Origin: Cephalopachus bancanus
Taxonomy: Eukaryota; Chordata; Mammalia; Primates; Tarsiidae
Assembly (NCBI GenBank): GCA_027257055.1
Contig: JAPVLO010000044.1
Location: 5,580,001 to 5,644,000 of the forward strand
DNA: 64,000 nucleotides
Direction: 5' to 3'
The notes beneath the pieces are model-generated. The model was given only the letters and a program-made list of their open reading frames with translations, had not been told where the DNA came from and ran no database searches. Each line of letters begins with the position of its first letter. Within the stretch, counting starts at the first letter, position 1. The position numbers and the translations under genes were made by a program. This document shows positions 1 to 12,501 of the stretch, in pieces.

Positions 1-307
1 CTGCCATTGTTTCTGATGAGAAGTCACCCATTAAGCTTATTGAGATTTCATTGTACGTAATGAATAGTTTTTCCATTGCTTCTTTCAGAATTTTTCTCTT
101 TTTTTTTTTGGTTTTTAGCATTTTTACTATAGCCTGTAGGGTTTGAATCTTTTTGTATTTATTCTACTTTGCATTTGTTGAGCTTCTTAGTTGTGTGAGT
201 TAATGTTTTTCATTAAATTCGGGGAGATTTTAGACAGTATTTCTTCCAAGATTTTTTTTTTCTGCTTTCTGTCTCCTTACCTGTAGAACCTCCATTGAAA
301 GAATCTT

Positions 308-593
308 GGGGTCAGTGCGATGGCTTATGCCTATAATCCCAGCACTTTGGGAGGCCAAGGTGAGAGGATTGCCTGAGCCCACAGGTTCGAGACCAGCCTG
401 GGCAACTTAGCGAGACCTCTTCTCTACAATAAATCATAAAATTAGCTGGGAGTGGTGGCGCGTGCCTGTACTTGGAATGCTGAGGCAGAAGGATCACCTG
501 AGCCCAGCAGGTTGAGGCTGCAGTGGTCGTGAGCATACCTTTGCACTCCAGCCTGGGTGACAGAGTGAGACTCCAACTCAAAAAAAGAAAAGT
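308..593 (+). mobile_element. Alu SINE, dimeric
   Basis: A left arm with ATCCCAGCACTTTGGGAGGC, the linker CTCTACAATAAATCATAAAA, a right arm with GAGCCCAGCAGGTTGAGGC, and an A-rich tail at 579-593. It is inserted into the old L1. A deletion in the right arm removes part of the usual TAGTTCCAGCTACTTGGAA stretch. Confidence 0.95.
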
Positions 594-764
594 ATCTTGG
601 TATACTTGCTCATGCCCCACATTTCCTGAGGCTCTTTCATTTTTCTTTATTTTTTCTCTCTCTTCTTCAGATTGCGTAATCAGTCATGAAGTTTGATATT
701 TCTTCTGCCAGTCAAATCTAATGTTGAGCCCTTCTAATGAATTTTTTAATTTATTATTTTCAAG

Positions 765-855
765 ATGTGGGGTACAATTCTGGGTTAAGTATACAAATGT
801 TCATTATGCATGTACTCTTGTTGATGAGGTGTGCCCCTCCCTCCCCCAGCAGTAT
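765..855 (-). mobile_element. L1 3'-UTR end fragment
   Basis: The complement of the extreme 3' end of the younger L1 family seen elsewhere in the window: GGGGTACAATTCTGGGTTAA, then ATGTTCATTATGCATGTA and the GTGTGCCCCTCCCTCCCCC tract. About 90 bases survive, inserted into the older L1. It matches the 3' ends at 2200-2280, 38090-38170 and 44165-44235. Confidence 0.8.
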
Positions 856-1514
856 CCCAAGAATTTTTGATTTCAGTATATTTTCTTTCAACTCCAAAAT
901 TTCCATTTTTAAAATCATTTCTGTGTCTTTACTCATTCTCTATTTGATAGGTATATTTTCCTTTACTATGTAAAGCACAGCTCCCTTGTTTTTTGGGGTT
1001 TTTTTTAACAGATTTATAATGGCTACTTTGAAGTTTTTACCTGTTAAATCTGACATCAGGTTTCCTTTGTAGCAGTTTCTTTTGCCAGATTTTTGGTTTT
1101 CTGTTTCTTTAAATGTCTCATAATCTTACGGTGAAAACTGGACATTTTAGATAATTGTTGTAGCTATCTAAGAGAAAAAACATTCACACTTTCCTCTCCA
1201 AAATTTGTTCCAAAAACTGAGTCTGTTGATGCTATATACACACACTAGAAGTATGAAAAGTATGTATTTACTAAATACATAATGAGACTTTCTAGGCTGG
1301 CCTTCCAAACTGGTCTAAAAATGGTTTAAGAGAGAAAGGACAGGAGACTAGCTTGGAGATTTCTGTTGTGTGGTTTTGAGGTGAGGCTTGAGTGAGATTC
1401 ACCTGCGTGGGAAGGGCTTGCATGATGTGTACTTCCCAGCACCGACTAAGATAGTACGCAGGCTTTCTTATCAGCTTGCCCAGTTGTGGAGCACAGCAGG
1501 CAGAAGGAGACCTG

Positions 1515-2300
1515 TTTAAAAACTAAGTGGGCAAAAGATATGAATAGACACTTCTCCAAAGAAGACATATGAGCAGCCACCAGATACATAAAAAAAGCAT
1601 GCTTAACCTCACTAGTCATCAAAAAAATGCAAATTAAAACCACACTAATATACCACCTAACTCCTGTAAGGATGGCCATCATCAATAACTCAAAAAATAA
1701 TAGATGGTGTAGAGGATGCGAGGAAAAGCGAACACTGTTGGTGGAAGTGTAAACTAGTACAACCTCTGTGGAAAACAGTTTGGCGATTCCTAAAAGTCCT
1801 AAAAATCGACCTTCCATATGACCCCACAATCCCCTTACTGGGGATATATTCAGAGGAACTCAAAAAATCACTCTGAAAAATATACTTGCACATGCATGTT
1901 TATTGCAGCATTATTCACAATAGGAAAAACATGGAACCAACCATGCTACCCATCAAAAGAGGACTTGATTTTAGCAATGTGGGACATATACACAATGGAA
2001 TATTATGCAGCCATAAAGGACAAAATAAAGAGCTTCACAGCAACTTGGATGGGCTTAGAGTCTATAACACTGAGTGCTCTATCACAGTAACAAAGAACTG
2101 AGTACCACATGTTCTCACTCATAAGCAGACCTTGAACAGTTATAATACTATAAGAAAGGGATTGACAGTAGTGAGAAGCTGCCGGGGATGGGCGGGGAGC
2201 GCACCTCATCGATAAGAGTACTAGCATAATGAACATTTGTATGCCTAACCCTGAATTGTACCCCGCATCTTTAAAATTACATATTAAAGAAAAAACTCAA
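1515..2300 (+). mobile_element. 5'-truncated L1, ORF2 C-terminus and 3' UTR
   Basis: It begins in the GTGGGCAAAAGATATGAATAG part of ORF2 and runs through the end of ORF2 into the 3' UTR, ending CCCCGCATCTTTAAAATTAC and an A-rich tail. Pieces of the ORF2 C-terminal region are readable (for example ATGGAATATTATGCAGCCAT), but frameshifts and stops break the frame. It is inserted in opposite orientation into the old L1, which resumes after 2300. Confidence 0.9.
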
Positions 2301-2665
2301 CAATGAAACATCAAAAAATGGAGCTATATTTTTTATTATAATAAAATATTATAGCAACTTAGGATATTGCTCCCCCCACACACACACCTCAAAGCTTGTT
2401 AGTACTGTTTTCTTATTTTGTCTTTAATGATTGCCTGGATTATTTTAGTAAAGAGTATCTTCTCTGTATCCTGACATCTCTGATGTTGCTCCTCAGATGC
2501 TCCAGCTTAGGAGATGTGCCCAGTCATTCTGAGACAAGAGCTGTTAGGTTCCACTGATTGCCTACTGATTGCTCTGTTTTTCACAATGCCATCTAACAGG
2601 TGGATTTTTAGTTAAGTCTGTTGACTTGAATCTTGTTCACTCTTTTCTGATGCAGCTTTTTTTTT
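2300..2665 (-). mobile_element. Old L1 5' region, continuation
   Basis: After the plus-strand L1 insertion the old minus-strand L1 5' region seems to continue, for example GCCTGGATTATTTTAGTAAAGAG at 2432-2453. A short CA run lies at 2377-2387. The outer limit near 2665 is uncertain. Confidence 0.5.
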
Positions 2666-3002
2666 TTTCTGGTAAAGATTTTATTATGGATGCTCCGTGG
2701 GATTATTCTTCCATAGTATAAATTATTCTAAAAATAAAAAACAATCAGTTTACAAAATCACATTAGAACTTTTCTGTCTGGCTTATACAAGCTATTTCTT
2801 ATTTTGATGCAGATGTTTTAATTAAGTCTTCAGTTTTGAAAGCTAATAGTTCCAGTTCTTGTATAAGACCATATGACATCAAAAAAGAAAGATTAAATCT
2901 CTTCTTATTGAAGTGAGCACTCTTAACATGACCTATTAATAGCTATCTGCTATGACAATACAAAAAACTGAGTAAAAAGAAGGGTAATTAGAATTTTATT
3001 AG

Positions 3003-4050
3003 TTCTCATCAAAAGCCCATGCCATAAGAGATGAGATACACAAGTGGGACCTCATCAAACTGAAAAGCTTCAGCAAAGCAAAAGAAACCATCAAGACAGC
3101 CCACAGAATGGGAAAAAATATTTGCCAACTGCATATCTTACAAAGGCCTAACATCCAGGTTCTTCAAGGAACTCAAACGTATTGAAAGGACAAAAACAAA
3201 CAGCCCCATTAAAAAATGGGCAAAAGACATGAATAGACATTTGTCAAAAGAAGACATACAAGCAGCCAACAGTCACATGAAAAAATGGTCAGCCTCACTA
3301 ATCATCAGAAAAATGCAAATCTAAACCCATTGAGATACCATACCTAACCCCAGTAAGAATGACCATCATTAATAAAACATAAAACAACAGATGCTGGCAA
3401 GGATGCAGAGAAAATGGAATGCTTCTACCCTGGTGGTGGGAATGCAAACTAATTCAGCCTCTATGGAAAACAGTGTGGCAATTCCTAAAAGAACTAGAAA
3501 TTGACCTTCCATACAACCAGCAAGTCCCCTTCTGGAATATACCCAGAGGTTCTTAAATCACTCTACAAAAACACACATGTTTATTGCAGCACTATTCACA
3601 ATAGCAAAAGCATGGAATCAACCGTGCTGCACATCAAAACTGGACTGGATTTAACAAATGTGATACATGCACACGATGGAATATTAACACAGCCAAAAAG
3701 AACAAAATTATGGACTTCGCAGCAACTTGGATGGATTTAGAGTCTATAATACTTAGTGATTTATCACAAAAACAACGAACTGAGTACCACATGTTCTCAC
3801 TCATAAGCGGACCCTGAACATTTACCATAATACTATAAGAAAGAGATTGGCAGGAGTCATAAACTGCCAGGGAGGGGAGGGCACATAACATTAGTAAGGA
3901 TCCTTGATCTAAAAACAGGCAAAGTGGGGACCAAAGAGAGGCCTAAACTTTACCTCTACGATGACCACTTGTATAACTAATCCTGAATAGAGGTAAAGTT
4001 GACTTGTACCCCACATCTTTAAAATAAAATAAAAAATTAAAATAAAAAAT
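3003..4050 (+). mobile_element. 5'-truncated L1, about 1.05 kb
   Basis: It starts near CATGCCATAAGAGATGAGAT in ORF2 and ends with the 3' UTR (CAAAGTGGGGACCAAAGAGA, then TTGTACCCCACATCTTTAAA) and an A-rich tail at 4020-4050. The ORF2 C-terminal region is readable in pieces but carries several frameshifts and stops. The 3' UTR holds a local duplication of AGAGGTAAAGTT-like sequence near 3975-3998. I could not define a clear target-site duplication. Confidence 0.92.
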
Positions 4051-4649
4051 ACTTTTTTAGTTTATCTAATAAGGTTCACTATATGCCAAATTAGAACTAT
4101 TTTCCATGTCATTAAGATAAACATTTAGAGTTAACATTGCTTCTTAAATTATTTCATGTAGCTATTTTAAAGGAAGCTTTGATACATTTAATATACATTT
4201 AATTTTTATGCTTAACCATCATTATTCTTATTTCTGCTTTAGTAGAAATTTCTTTATAATTGTACATGTGAAGTTAGGGACTACTTTAATCAAATGCTGT
4301 AATGCTGAGGAAATTATTTACTTCTCAGACTTATCATTAATGTCAGACTGTATACAGCTGGAATGCTTATGAGAACATTTTTTGTAACTGTGAAGTGCAC
4401 TTAGTGTGTCTATTACATTAATAAGATAAGCTTCATTTATTTAGAGGCTTTTTTTGGAATGAGTTGGAAGCCATGGGTATGCCTCTTTATTTTAATAAGT
4501 TGCTTGAACTTGAAGTTTCTCAATGATCTGTTTGATTTTAACTTATTTCATATGTAAAAACATTTATAAACTATGAAATGTCATGTGTTGGTAGTGTTAG
4601 TATTTCTCTGACGTGAAGTATAACAACTTCTAAAACTAATTTTGCCTAT

Positions 4650-4930
4650 TAAGTTTCTGACCAGTGCAAATATCATCTCCTTAGTGAAGCCATTCTCAAA
4701 TTCATCCAAGCAGTGAGTACCCCTGCCAACTCTAACTCTCTTCCCATAATATATGTTCATAATTCTAGCAGAGCTGGTACTACTTGGTTTTTGGCTTTTT
4801 ACACACGTCTCCCCAAGTGACAAAAAGTTCCTCAAAGGCAAGGAGCATGCTTCATTTGTGTTTCTCTCTCTAATTCTTTGGTGAGTGCCAAGTTGTATGA
4901 GGTACTTAAAAGGTATTTGACTCCATGAGT
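4650..4930 (+). mobile_element. L2 LINE 3' fragment
   Basis: The order of motifs follows the 3' end of the ancient L2 LINE: ATCATCTCCTTAGTGAAGCC, then a C-rich stretch, then GTTCCTCAAAGGCAAGGAGC and a GTGCCAAGT-type ending. The open minus-strand frame of 126 codons here (4581-4961) is a by-product of L2 sequence, not a gene. Confidence 0.65.
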
Positions 4931-5059
4931 GTATGTGATGGGAAAAAGTTTTAAAAATCATTTAGCCCCACCACATTATTTTATAGGTAAATAAGTGAAA
5001 CCCAAAGAGGTTATTACTTTGCTTTACTGTTTCCAACTTATCAGAATTTATTACCTTGA

Positions 5060-8000
5060 GCTTGTTAACATTACAGTGTTCTGCATTCAGGAAAACAGTT
5101 CCTTCCATGTATTCCAGAAATTATATGAGGAAACTATATAGACAGATTATTTCATTAAGACCATTGTTACTCTAGAAGAAAATTCCTTTCTGGTATGTAG
5201 AAAGGGAAATGAGAACACTTAAAAGGAGAAGACAGAACCCGAGTCAAGTTTTTAGAATAGATAGAACATAACTGCCTACTGTTAGAATTTTGGTTTTGAA
5301 TGATTATGAGTTTAAATCACTTTAAATGACACATATTTTAAACTATTCTGCCTTTGGATTTACAAGAGGAATAAACTGTTACTGTATTGTATTTTGCAGT
5401 TCAGTCTGACATAGCAGTTGTTAGAGAGACAGACAGCTTCTACCCATAAATTTTAGAGCATCTTATTGATTGATTTGTACCACTTAAGAATAAATTACTT
5501 TCGGGTTGAATTTTATTTTAGATTTTAAATGACCATTTTTTGTGTGAACAGCATTGAGGAGTTTTTTCCTAACCCAAACCCCATGAGTAGGAGCCCATCG
5601 TGTAGTAAAAATTTAGAATTCTGTTAAAATGAAACAAGTCAGGAGACAGAAATGCATTTTTAAAATGTAAGTTTTGGAAGTTCTTTAGCATCAGCATAAA
5701 CTGACATACAGTCTTCTCACTTGGAATAAACTCAGAAATCTAACATGCCATGTTTCAGCTACATACACACTAAAAAAGAAAGGGTGGTAGGGCTTGTGTA
5801 AGCAGCTAGTGAGCAGTTAGAAGTCTAACATCTTTATAAATTTGTAAATGAGGCACAGGTGGACATGCTAAGATAGGATCAGGATTTTGGAATGAAATGG
5901 ACTATAAAAATGGGTAACCTTGGTGCATAAACCAAATGAATGCAGACTGACTTCATTGCCCTAAGAAAAAACATCAGACCAAATGTAATTCTAAAATTTG
6001 TCTTTAAAATTTTTCATTCAAACAAATTTACATAAACAAGAGCTGATGGAAAAATCAGAAAATCTTAGCTATGACTGCTGCCAAGTTCTTGTTCTCTAGT
6101 TCTTTTCATTAAATATGATCTCCGTTGAGTTATTTTCTGGAACATATATGATTTTTCTAGAAGGTAAAGGATCTTACATTGGAATTTTTGAATTAATGCT
6201 CATTAACCCATATAAACATTCCAAGATTGAAAATATTAAAACTGCAAAAATTCCCCCAAATTCTACCTCACATAGGTATAGGAAATTTATGACTTCAGTT
6301 GAGATAGCCATGTAATGCTAGAATTCAAAATATTTCCTAAGTCTTTGAAGATCATTCACTTACTATAATTGTCTTGATTACTTTTCTTCTAGCAATTCAA
6401 CATACAAGGTATGAAAAATAAATCCTCTATGATAAAAATGAAGTGATTAGCATGTGTTTATTCCTCATTTACCAATAACCCTCATCAGATGAAATTATAA
6501 CCTGCTTAGGCATTCTGTTTCGGGGCAGTTAACAGGTTCCTATCATTATTTGCTGTCAGCAGCCTTGTTATTTGGCATTTGTTGTTTTTGCTTAAGATTT
6601 TTATGTTTATATACAATATGAAATAAATAAATTCATCCCTTTTCCCCCTTAGAACAAAAGTACTTCTGATCATTATTTGACTGATGAGGGGAAGACAAGA
6701 AGGACATGAGTTTATGTTTACTTGACATTAATGTCTTTCACTCTGGTAATGTGTACCTGTATTCCAGAGTAAGGTATCTGAGCCTCTCTCTGTATCTTGT
6801 GCATACCTCCTTAAGCTAGAGATAGAGGTGTCTGCCAAGTATGATCATTCTTCATCTTGAGGTCCCATGTTTCAGGAAATAAAGAGAAAGAAAGTCTAAA
6901 TTAAAGATTTTGAACTTAAAAATTGAAATTTTACATTATTCCTAGAAATTTAAGCTTGTGAAATTTAGACCCATTCAAGCAGCTTCTTCATATCATCTTA
7001 CTAAATTAGTGCATCTGTACAGAATACAGTCTGGCAGAATTATTTGATATAGAGGGAATAGGAAGTAGGGTGGATTCTCTACAAATAAATATGTAACTAA
7101 AGCAATAATCTCCAGCAGAGGTGTCAGACTAGTTCCTGTGACCAAAATCAGAGTGCAGACATGTTTTTAATTTTTTTGATTCATGCATTGTTTCAGATAT
7201 AGTGAACTTAGTTTTGATATTTTTAAAGTATTATTTGTCATATTTTTTAAATTATATTTTTATAACAATTGGTGAGAACTAATGCTGTCCTCTCGTGTCC
7301 GTGCTGTGCTCCTCTGGTTTATCTAGTTCCTCTGCTTTCTACTGTCTCTCTCATCCTGTTACCCTCTTAGTTTGTGTACCCTTAGCTTTTTTACTATTTG
7401 ATCATCTTGTTTGCACCCTCTTATTTAATTTAAGGCCTAGTGCCTTACAATATTTGAATTGATGATCTTTGAGCTATAGAATGCAGTTAAATTGCTGCTA
7501 CAAAGATTGAGAGTTGTTGACAATACCTGGTTTGTCTTAGTGATTTCAGCAGTCATATAGTCCTCAGTGTACCTTTTTATGAATAAGTGGAAAAAAGATA
7601 TTTTATTTTTAAAATGTTTACTCTGTGCTGTTATGTTGCCCTTCCACTAATGTAACTGGGCCTAAGAAAAACCAGTTAGCGCTACAGAAGAAATATAAAC
7701 ATGATCTTGGCATGTCCTCCAAACATGAGCATGGAACTAGTATAGGTTATGATACTGCTTGAAACATTCTTTGTAGAAATGTCTGAAGCCTATAAAATAT
7801 ACTACAAAGTTTCATTAACTGCATGTTTCCAAAATGACCCATAATATTACTCCTTTGTGAATATGGTGACTATTACTATCCAAGAAAACTATCTTTACAC
7901 ATGAATTCTATTTAATGTTGTAAATACTTTTTTAAAATTTCCATTGGAATATTTTTCTTAACATGTTGCGATGTCACACTGAAAGGATAGCATGCCAGAA

Positions 8001-8507
8001 ATCACAATTTTTAACCTTGTCTTCTATGCCATAGTATATCAAGAGGGTATTGTGTGCTCACTATTAATCATTAAGCTTTGTTTTGACTTTTTCTAACATG
8101 GTTTAGTTCACATAGCCAAACTTTCAATTTAAGTTTATAAAACTCTTAAGGCTTCCTTTTAATGCCAACTTTAACCAGATGGTTCTTCATTTGACGAAAA
8201 GACTATGCTGTATTTGACAAAGATTAAAATGCAGTAGCTTACTCCTTTCAAGCTATGAATGGAGATAATTGCAGCATAAACCATTTAATGTTTTTGTACA
8301 CACTTCGACTATGTCTATAGTTTCTGAGGAAAAAACTGCATGTGCACTGAATATTTTCACCGTTTTACTTCTAAGATGAATCTTTTAAAAAGGACTTAAT
8401 TGGATTTAGGGTTTATATCCTGAATTTTTCAGTAAATCATATGCTCTTTTGTTATGGCGTATTTCTTCAAATGAATACCAGTGATGCCTGCTATCATTAT
8501 GTTGCTT
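5060..8507. other. Unique AT-rich DNA without recognisable genes
   Basis: About 3.4 kb of AT-rich sequence with no long open frame and no repeat I can name. The only feature of note is the 16-base exon-like segment at 6393-6408. Very old, unrecognisable repeat remnants are possible. Confidence 0.6.
6393..6408 (+). CDS. Possible 16-nt microexon
   Basis: Sixteen bases lie between a pyrimidine-rich acceptor (ACTTTTCTTCTAG ending at 6392) and a donor-like GTATGA at 6409. Read in phase 0 it gives Q-F-N-I-Q plus one base, and that base completes a codon (GAT, Asp) with the first two bases of the candidate exon at 12876. The segment is far too short to be convincing alone, and its interest rests on phase compatibility. 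I do not recognise the protein. It could easily be a chance pairing of splice-like sites. Confidence 0.2.
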
Positions 8508-8593
8508 CTATTAGCACTTTTTTTTTTGAAAACAGATTTTATTAAGAGGATAGAAAAGCTCCCACAGTTGGAGGGGTCCCTATTAACACTTTT
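8508..8593 (-). mobile_element. Short LTR-derived insert with A-tail and TSD
   Basis: A 14-base direct repeat, CTATTAGCACTTTT (8508-8521) and CTATTAACACTTTT (8580-8593), one mismatch, flanks a T-run and about 52 bases. Read on the minus strand, the insert is GGACCCCTCCAACTGTGGGA, then an AGCTTTTCTATCCTC stretch, AATAAA, and a poly(A) tail directly after ATCTGTTTTC. This is the layout of the polyadenylation (R) region of a retroviral LTR, reverse-transcribed from a polyadenylated RNA and inserted by L1. It matches the insert at 16211-16305 in type, and may be one of the tarsier LTR-derived L1-mobilised elements (TINEs). Confidence 0.7.
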
Positions 8594-10466
8594 AAAGTTA
8601 GTTTTTAAGACAAGAAAAGGAAACCCATATCCAGAAGATGTGTCTGATACTATAAAATGAATTGCTGCCACTTTCAGGGTGGAAGCACTCCAATGTAATC
8701 ACCATGGCACCAACCCTTTATTCTGACCTACTCCTCACCCATTCTCCCTATACCACATCCTGTCTGCCTAACGAAAACAGAAACTTCTCCATCATCTTCC
8801 ATTAGGAGAGAACACTGACCTTTAATGGTGAATAGTGGGCCACATCTGCAGGCTCTGATTTTATGTGAAGTTTTATGTGTATCTGGGGATTCAAGAGTTT
8901 AAGGTTCATCAACCCAGATGTTCCCATCCCATGGGGCACGTATCTACTTTCCCAACTAGGACCCTAACCTTAGCATAGCCCACCTGCTGAGGTTGAGAAT
9001 GTAACCCTCTTCACTTACTGGCCAGTCCTCCTTGCCTTCCTGCTGTAGGGCATGAGAACCTTTTCATGTGCTATCCAAGAGTTCCTCTGCCTTTAACACT
9101 TAGCTTTTTATCTCTGGTTATGTTCAGCCTTTGTGTTGTTTCTTTAGTTCCTCAATTGAACTTAGCAATAACCATCTGATTCAGTCTTTAGAGTTAGTGT
9201 TTGTCCCATATTTCTCAAAAAGTCTGAAATTTCACACACCCATTAGTGCATTCCCTTCCACCAGAATACTATGCCAAGTGCTCAGCTAGTCCTCACTGAA
9301 GAAATCCTTATTGCTAGCTTCGCGATAGGCGATCCAGCTCCAAAATCCCATGTTAGTGTATAGTTTTTCAGATCCCTTTGGTATCAACTGTTGTTGGCTG
9401 GGTTCCATGAGAAGCAGACTTTGATGTTGAGATTTACATACAGGAAGTTTCATTTTAGGGAGTATTCTTATAGTTAATACCAATGGTAAGGAAGAGAAGA
9501 AAGCAGAGTTGGGCTGCAATTCAGTGTCAGTAAAAGCTTCAGTGAACCCTGGGAACCCTGAACGTGTGATGGCCCTGTAGAGTTGTCCCAGATTGTGGTG
9601 TATAGGTCCAGCTTTTATACTTCTAAATCGACCACTTATTGGATGTAGGGTAGCCCAGAAAGAAATGCGACCTTCCGCAAGGTAGCTCTTCCAAAAAGGA
9701 CTGCCTATTTAGGGTGTCTACCAGCAGTATTTCCAGAAGCTGAGAGATTAAGTCCTTCATTCCTAAAAGGGGATCTGGGTGACTTGTCACAAAATTTCTT
9801 ACAATTTCTTGAGAATATTTTATTTTATTTTGTGAATTACTCTTAGCCATGTGGGAGGGTAAGAATTTTATTACTTTGTTGACTAAAAATTTTTTCTAGC
9901 TTGTTTTTTCATTCTTATTTCACTCAAAGTCTAAGGCATTGAATCTTCATATTGAATTGTTAATAATTAATTTCTCTATTTTTATTTCGCCATGTAATGA
10001 ATCATTTATTTTTTTCTATAGCATCTTTACATAATTGGATAGTGAAATGAGACTTTTTAAAAAAGTATTTACAAAGTACTTTCATTTCCTCATCTAGCTT
10101 TGTTACTTTTCAAAGTTTATTAAATAGGTAATGAAGCCACAAAACTAGAGTCAGCATCATGTGTTATACTCCTCAAATTTTCTAAATATGCATGAACCAA
10201 CATGAATCTAATAAACTACCACCCTTTATGCACACATGTATTGTGACTAATATAACACCAACAGAAAACAAGTGTTGAATTGTTTTTCTATGAATGGCAG
10301 TCAATTGTTGGTAGTCATCTAGCATTCCCTTTTACTACCCTTGTTAGCCGTATTTGGTAACAGAATAGTTCTAATCCTGTGACGCTAACTGCCTTATCAG
10401 AGCACCAAGCCTTTGTTTCTTTCTTGGAAAGATGTCTCCTCATTTATTCAATTTTCAAATAGGTTG
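8594..10466. other. Low-repeat DNA, possibly ancient repeat remnants
   Basis: No gene is visible. The stretch 9240-9800 is open on the minus strand in two short frames (9286-9519 and 9623-9850), but neither has a start context, splice sites or familiar residues. The GAAGCAGACTTTGATGTTGAG area near 9411 looks repeat-like, but I cannot name a family. Confidence 0.45.
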
Positions 10467-10643
10467 AGAGTTTCAACAGTTTATCCTCACCATTATGCAA
10501 TATATTCATGGGACAGTCCTGTGCATGTACCCCCTGAATCTATAATTTTTTTGAGGTGATATAGACAAGAAAGATTATAGTCATTATACCAGTGTAGTTT
10601 TATGTGTATTAAAATCTATAATTTTAAAAAAGAGTTTCAACAG
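10467..10643 (+). mobile_element. Short L1-type 3' end with 13-bp TSD
   Basis: The 13-base repeat AGAGTTTCAACAG occurs at 10467-10479 and 10631-10643 and encloses a 151-base insert that ends in an A-run. The insert contains an L1-like 3' end (GTGCATGTACCCCCTGAATC near 10522-10541), followed by about 85 bases of other sequence and then the A-run. The extra sequence could be a 3' transduction or a diverged 3' UTR. Confidence 0.65.
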
Positions 10644-12188
10644 CTTGGTATTTTCAGTTTAAACACATTCACCTGTTATGTAATAGTATGATTGCCCTTT
10701 TCTGGGTTTTAGTTCTTTCACATAGTTCAGAGCTTACACTGACATGCCTCTTCTAGTAACTCTTACATGTCTTGGATGTCTCTGTGGCTATTGCTTCCTA
10801 AACACTTTTTTAATACTGATTATCTACATTTTCAGATAATATTAAAATGTAGCAACTTTTAAATACGCTTAGTACATTAGTCACTGTGATCACTTTCAGT
10901 GAAATGCTTTACCATAGACATGTCTTTTCTCAGGACTTTCCACTTAAAGATACAATGTAGTAATTGTTTTTAAACAATCCAAGCAAATTTGCAAGAACCA
11001 CAGTGCACATATAGCATGGTACCCCTTAGTTATACAACAATCATTTGAACACATAATATTTCCAAGCTTGTAGGGGAAAAAATTGATTTTAAAAAATCAA
11101 TAGGTGTGACTCTTAACCCTCAGCAAGCTTTGGAAAGACAGTTGTGAAACTAGAATATCGTGTTGTATTGTAATAACCACCATGATAGGATAACACTGTA
11201 AAGTAACAATGGAGGGAAAGCTATGCCTAGTGAGAAGAGAAGCCTCAGGAAAGAAAGGGACAGTTGAGCCAGTTTTGAAGAATTAATTCACCAGGTGGCT
11301 GTGAAGTAGAAGCGCAAAATAGAGAAAAGGAGTGGCATATACAGATACAAATAGATGTCAAATAATTTGATAAAATCTGGTGACTGCTTTGCTCTGTCCA
11401 GAACAACCTTCTTGTGAGGGAAAGGTGAATTAGGTAGCCTTCACATAACAGGATTTGCCCTATATCCTGGAAGAAAAGGAATGAGATCAAATGAGTGTGG
11501 AAGTAAACACTTCATCTGGAGTGCGTATATGCAACAGTAAAAAATAGTCTTGTAGAAGACTATAGTTCTATACCCATAGACAAAGTATCTTCAGTGTAGT
11601 GGAAAATACAGAACTATTTCATACATGAACATAAGAATGGTTCCACTTGGAATTTTGAGTTTAACTAATTATAGAAGTAACAAATTACATAGCTTTCCAG
11701 AGATTCTGTGAAAATCTTTGTTGTTATAATTATTATGTAAATTAGCTGCATTTATGTGACTGAGAGTTTTCTAAAAATATTTAATGTGGGGGGAGAAACC
11801 TTTTCTTTAAAATAGTTATGATCTTTACATCACTCTGATTAATTTATATATTTTTTAAAAAGACTAATGCCATTTTAATATTCCTGTGAGTCACCTCATC
11901 ATTTTAAAACCATATATTCACTAAGTAAAATTTCCATTATGCAATTAAAATAAATGCTGCTACTAGAATAGTTTTTCAGTTCATCTGGCCTTTGCATTAT
12001 TGTTTGATTTGACTATCATCCTATTGTTTTTCAAAAAAATGTTATTAAAATGATTGTACTTTTCAATAAAACAAACTTTCTTTAGCTGGAATTTATTAAG
12101 AAAATTCTTTTATTACTCAAAATTTGAAACAATTTATTGTTTATTTAATATGAGTGCTAAAAATTTTGGAAACTGAAATACTATGATT
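10644..12188. other. Unique AT-rich DNA, nothing recognised
   Basis: No gene or named repeat is seen. The frame at 11245-11490 (minus) has no coding signature. Confidence 0.55.
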
Positions 12189-12501
12189 TAAAGTAATGCT
12201 ATGCTGGGCTCGGTGGCTCAGCCTGTAATCCTGTGCCTTTGGGAGGCTGAGGTGAGTGGATTGCCTGAGCCCGCGGGTTCGAGACCCGCCTGGGCAGCCA
12301 GACCCTATCTCTACAATAAATCAAAAAATCAGCCGGGCGTGGTAGCGCATGCCTGTAGTTCCGGCTACTTGGAAGGCTGAGGTGGAAGGATCGCCGGAGC
12401 CCAGCAGGTCGAGGCTGCGGTGACCGGGAGTGGCCACTGCACTCCAGTCTGGGCGACAGAGTGAGACTCCAACTCAAAAAAAAAAAAAAAAAAGTAATGC
12501 T
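12189..12501 (+). mobile_element. Young dimeric Alu with 11-bp TSD
   Basis: A complete dimer from GCTGGGCTCGGTGGCTCAGC (12204) to an A-tail at 12476-12493, flanked by AAAGTAATGCT on both sides (12190-12200 and 12491-12501). CpG sites are preserved (CCCGCGGGTTCGAGACCCGC, CAGCCGGGCGTGG), which marks a recent copy. It is a good reference for the local Alu subfamily. Confidence 0.95.

Larger units (their letters stand above)
1..1455 (-). mobile_element. Old L1 (L1M-type) 5' part, fragmented
   Basis: The plus strand reads as the complement of the ORF1 end and 5' region of an old mammalian L1. Recognisable stretches are the helical-looking T-rich run near 60-260, GGTGAAAACTGGACATTTTAG near 1130-1153 and the GTGGTTTTGAGGTGAGGCTTG area near 1370. 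It is interrupted by an Alu (308-593) and by a short piece of a younger L1 3' end (765-855). No usable reading frame survives. The element enters from outside the window. The assignment to L1 is firm and the subfamily is not. Confidence 0.7.

Noticed and set aside
4581..4961. 126-codon minus-strand open frame
   Set aside because: The DNA reads as an L2 3' end on the plus strand; there is no start context or splice support.
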